DNA of 64,000 nucleotides from Physella acuta. Its lineage: Eukaryota; Mollusca; Gastropoda; Physidae. The position numbers were made by a program, and so were the translations under genes. Position 1 is the stretch's first letter. Each line of letters starts with the position of its first letter. The DNA is taken from assembly GCF_028476545.1 (NCBI RefSeq), contig NW_026731810.1, forward strand, positions 1,248,501-1,312,500, read 5' to 3'. Positions 62,924 to 64,000 of the stretch are shown in pieces. Below the pieces are notes generated by a model that had not been told where the DNA came from, ran no database searches, and saw only the letters and a list, made by a program, of their open reading frames with translations.

Positions 62924-63899
62924 AGATCTAGTCTACTGCGTCATTGTTGTACAGGCGCCAATGCTGCATTACTGCCCTTTGTCTTCAGCGTTATCCCCCT
63001 TTAACTCCAACATTATCCTTCTATTAAACAAAAAATTCCATATGGCATTTTTTATTCCCTTCAAAATTTTAAATTTATCTCTTATAATTTTTATCTCTTA
63101 TACACTTCTACCCCCAACGTAGCCATTAACACCCAAGTTATTGTGGACATCCTTTACCTTGGCACTTGTTCCGTAGGGATCGTTTAAATTAATTTAAAAT
63201 TAGACTCCACATGTCAGCTGTAATTATTCCCCAAGTGCTATAGAACCCTAGGCCGCCTACGTGATAAGCTGGAACAGTATTCCCCGACCAGCGAGGCGCC
63301 AAGCATTACTTACCATGTCAAATATCAAACTACTTAGTAACTTATAAAACCTCGCATTTCTCATGATCCTTTTACATCAAGACTGGGGGGCAGAACTCTT
63401 AGGATTCTAGTCCGTACAATTAACTCCCCTTCCTCACGGTGTTTCACTTCATCAATCACTAGTATTTCTTCGTGGTTATGGCTGTTTTGGGGGGGGTCTT
63501 AGAAAGTAGCGGCTGGCGCCAGCGGAGGTTACCGCCCCTTCTCTCCACTTGTGTTGAGGAAACGGAGACCGGAGCGTAAGTCGAGAGATACTTAGTGGAC
63601 AGAGTGTCGTCACCAGGGGGGGGGGGGGGAGGTCTGTTCTTTGAGCGGCGCTTGCCAGCATTGTCAGGAGGTGCAGTGCCGCACGTATGCATCATTGCTT
63701 ATCAGCGCCATCGGTTGATCTCTTCAACCCAGAGAGTATCAACTTCATCACGTATCTGCTCAACCCGTGCTTGTGTCGTCAGCGCATGCGCGGCCTGGGA
63801 CTTGACATGCTGAAGAATTGTGGAGAGTAGAAAAAGAAAACGACGGTGTGGTATTCTCACGATCTTTTGTCGTTCGTCTCGGCTCGTTGGTGTCAGTAA
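62924..63899. other. Gene-free region at window end
   Basis: From 63470 to 63890 the DNA is relatively G+C- and CpG-rich. A minus-strand frame (63702-63890: DERQKIVRIPHRRFLFLLST, then HVKSQAAHALTTQARVEQIR) looks amphipathic but matches no family I know and has no clear splice sites. Confidence 0.4.
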
Positions 63900-64000
63900 C
63901 AGTGTTTCTTCCAGACTTTTTTCTCCGGGGGGGGGCACTTGAAATCTTCGGGGGGGGCGGTAAACTTTCTTCGGGGGGGCGGACACTGTTAAAAGTATAT
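63900..64000. mobile_element. hAT-type MITE (CAG.GTTTCTTCC family), cut by window end
   Basis: Left end CAGTGTTTCTTCCAGACTTT then TTTCTCC, G runs of 7-9, and the core GGACACTGTTAAAAGTATAT. It matches the reverse of the 59388 copy and continues past the window. Confidence 0.9.

Noticed and set aside
63702-63986. 94-residue minus-strand reading frame at the window end
   Set aside because: Part of it is MITE sequence; the rest matches no known family and has no clear splice or start signals.

Overview
The window looks like nuclear DNA of an intron-rich, A+T-rich invertebrate, most likely a lophotrochozoan and plausibly a mollusc. This is inferred from protein similarity by eye and from the repeat landscape; no search was run. 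Four host genes can be read, and all are interrupted by introns with standard GT/AG borders.

Layout. (1) 2676-7655, plus strand: a complete five-exon ribosomal protein S17 gene (137 aa) with a pyrimidine start motif and a poly(A) signal. (2) 8467-18446, minus strand: a complete 13-exon SLC23-type (nucleobase/ascorbate transporter) gene of about 610 aa, convergent with RPS17. (3) 18557-22943: a Ty3/gypsy LTR retrotransposon whose two 216-bp LTRs read as identical and which is flanked by a 5-bp target duplication. It lies about 105 bp upstream of the SLC23 start codon. It is broken, with an incomplete integrase part. (4) 25514-34300, plus strand: seven coding exons (about 603 aa) for the N-terminal half of a FAM184-type coiled-coil protein. 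The C-terminal half was not found. (5) 39060-41326, minus strand: a two-exon, 408-aa class A peptide-type GPCR with a TATA-like box upstream. From 42 kb to the end I see no convincing gene. This stretch holds microsatellites, long minisatellites, MITEs and unassigned A+T-rich DNA, plus one speculative small secreted-peptide candidate near 57 kb.

Mobile and repeated DNA dominates. There are at least three hAT-type MITE families with 8-bp target duplications (CAG.GTTTCTTCC with long G/C runs; CAG.GGCGTAG; CAGGGGTCGGCAACC), a Harbinger-like MITE with TTA duplications, a piggyBac-like MITE with TTAA duplications, tRNA-derived SINEs, LINE tail fragments, a perfect 2 x 114-bp inverted repeat 300 bp upstream of RPS17, and many tandem arrays.

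The most unusual pattern is that three minisatellites start exactly at a 5' splice site and repeat the exon end together with the donor: SLC23 exon 9, FAM184 exon 2 and FAM184 exon 4. Each array therefore carries a dozen or more copies of a functional-looking splice donor. In one array every unit also carries an acceptor-like end, forming a string of potential 22-nt micro-exons. Further arrays crowd other FAM184 introns.
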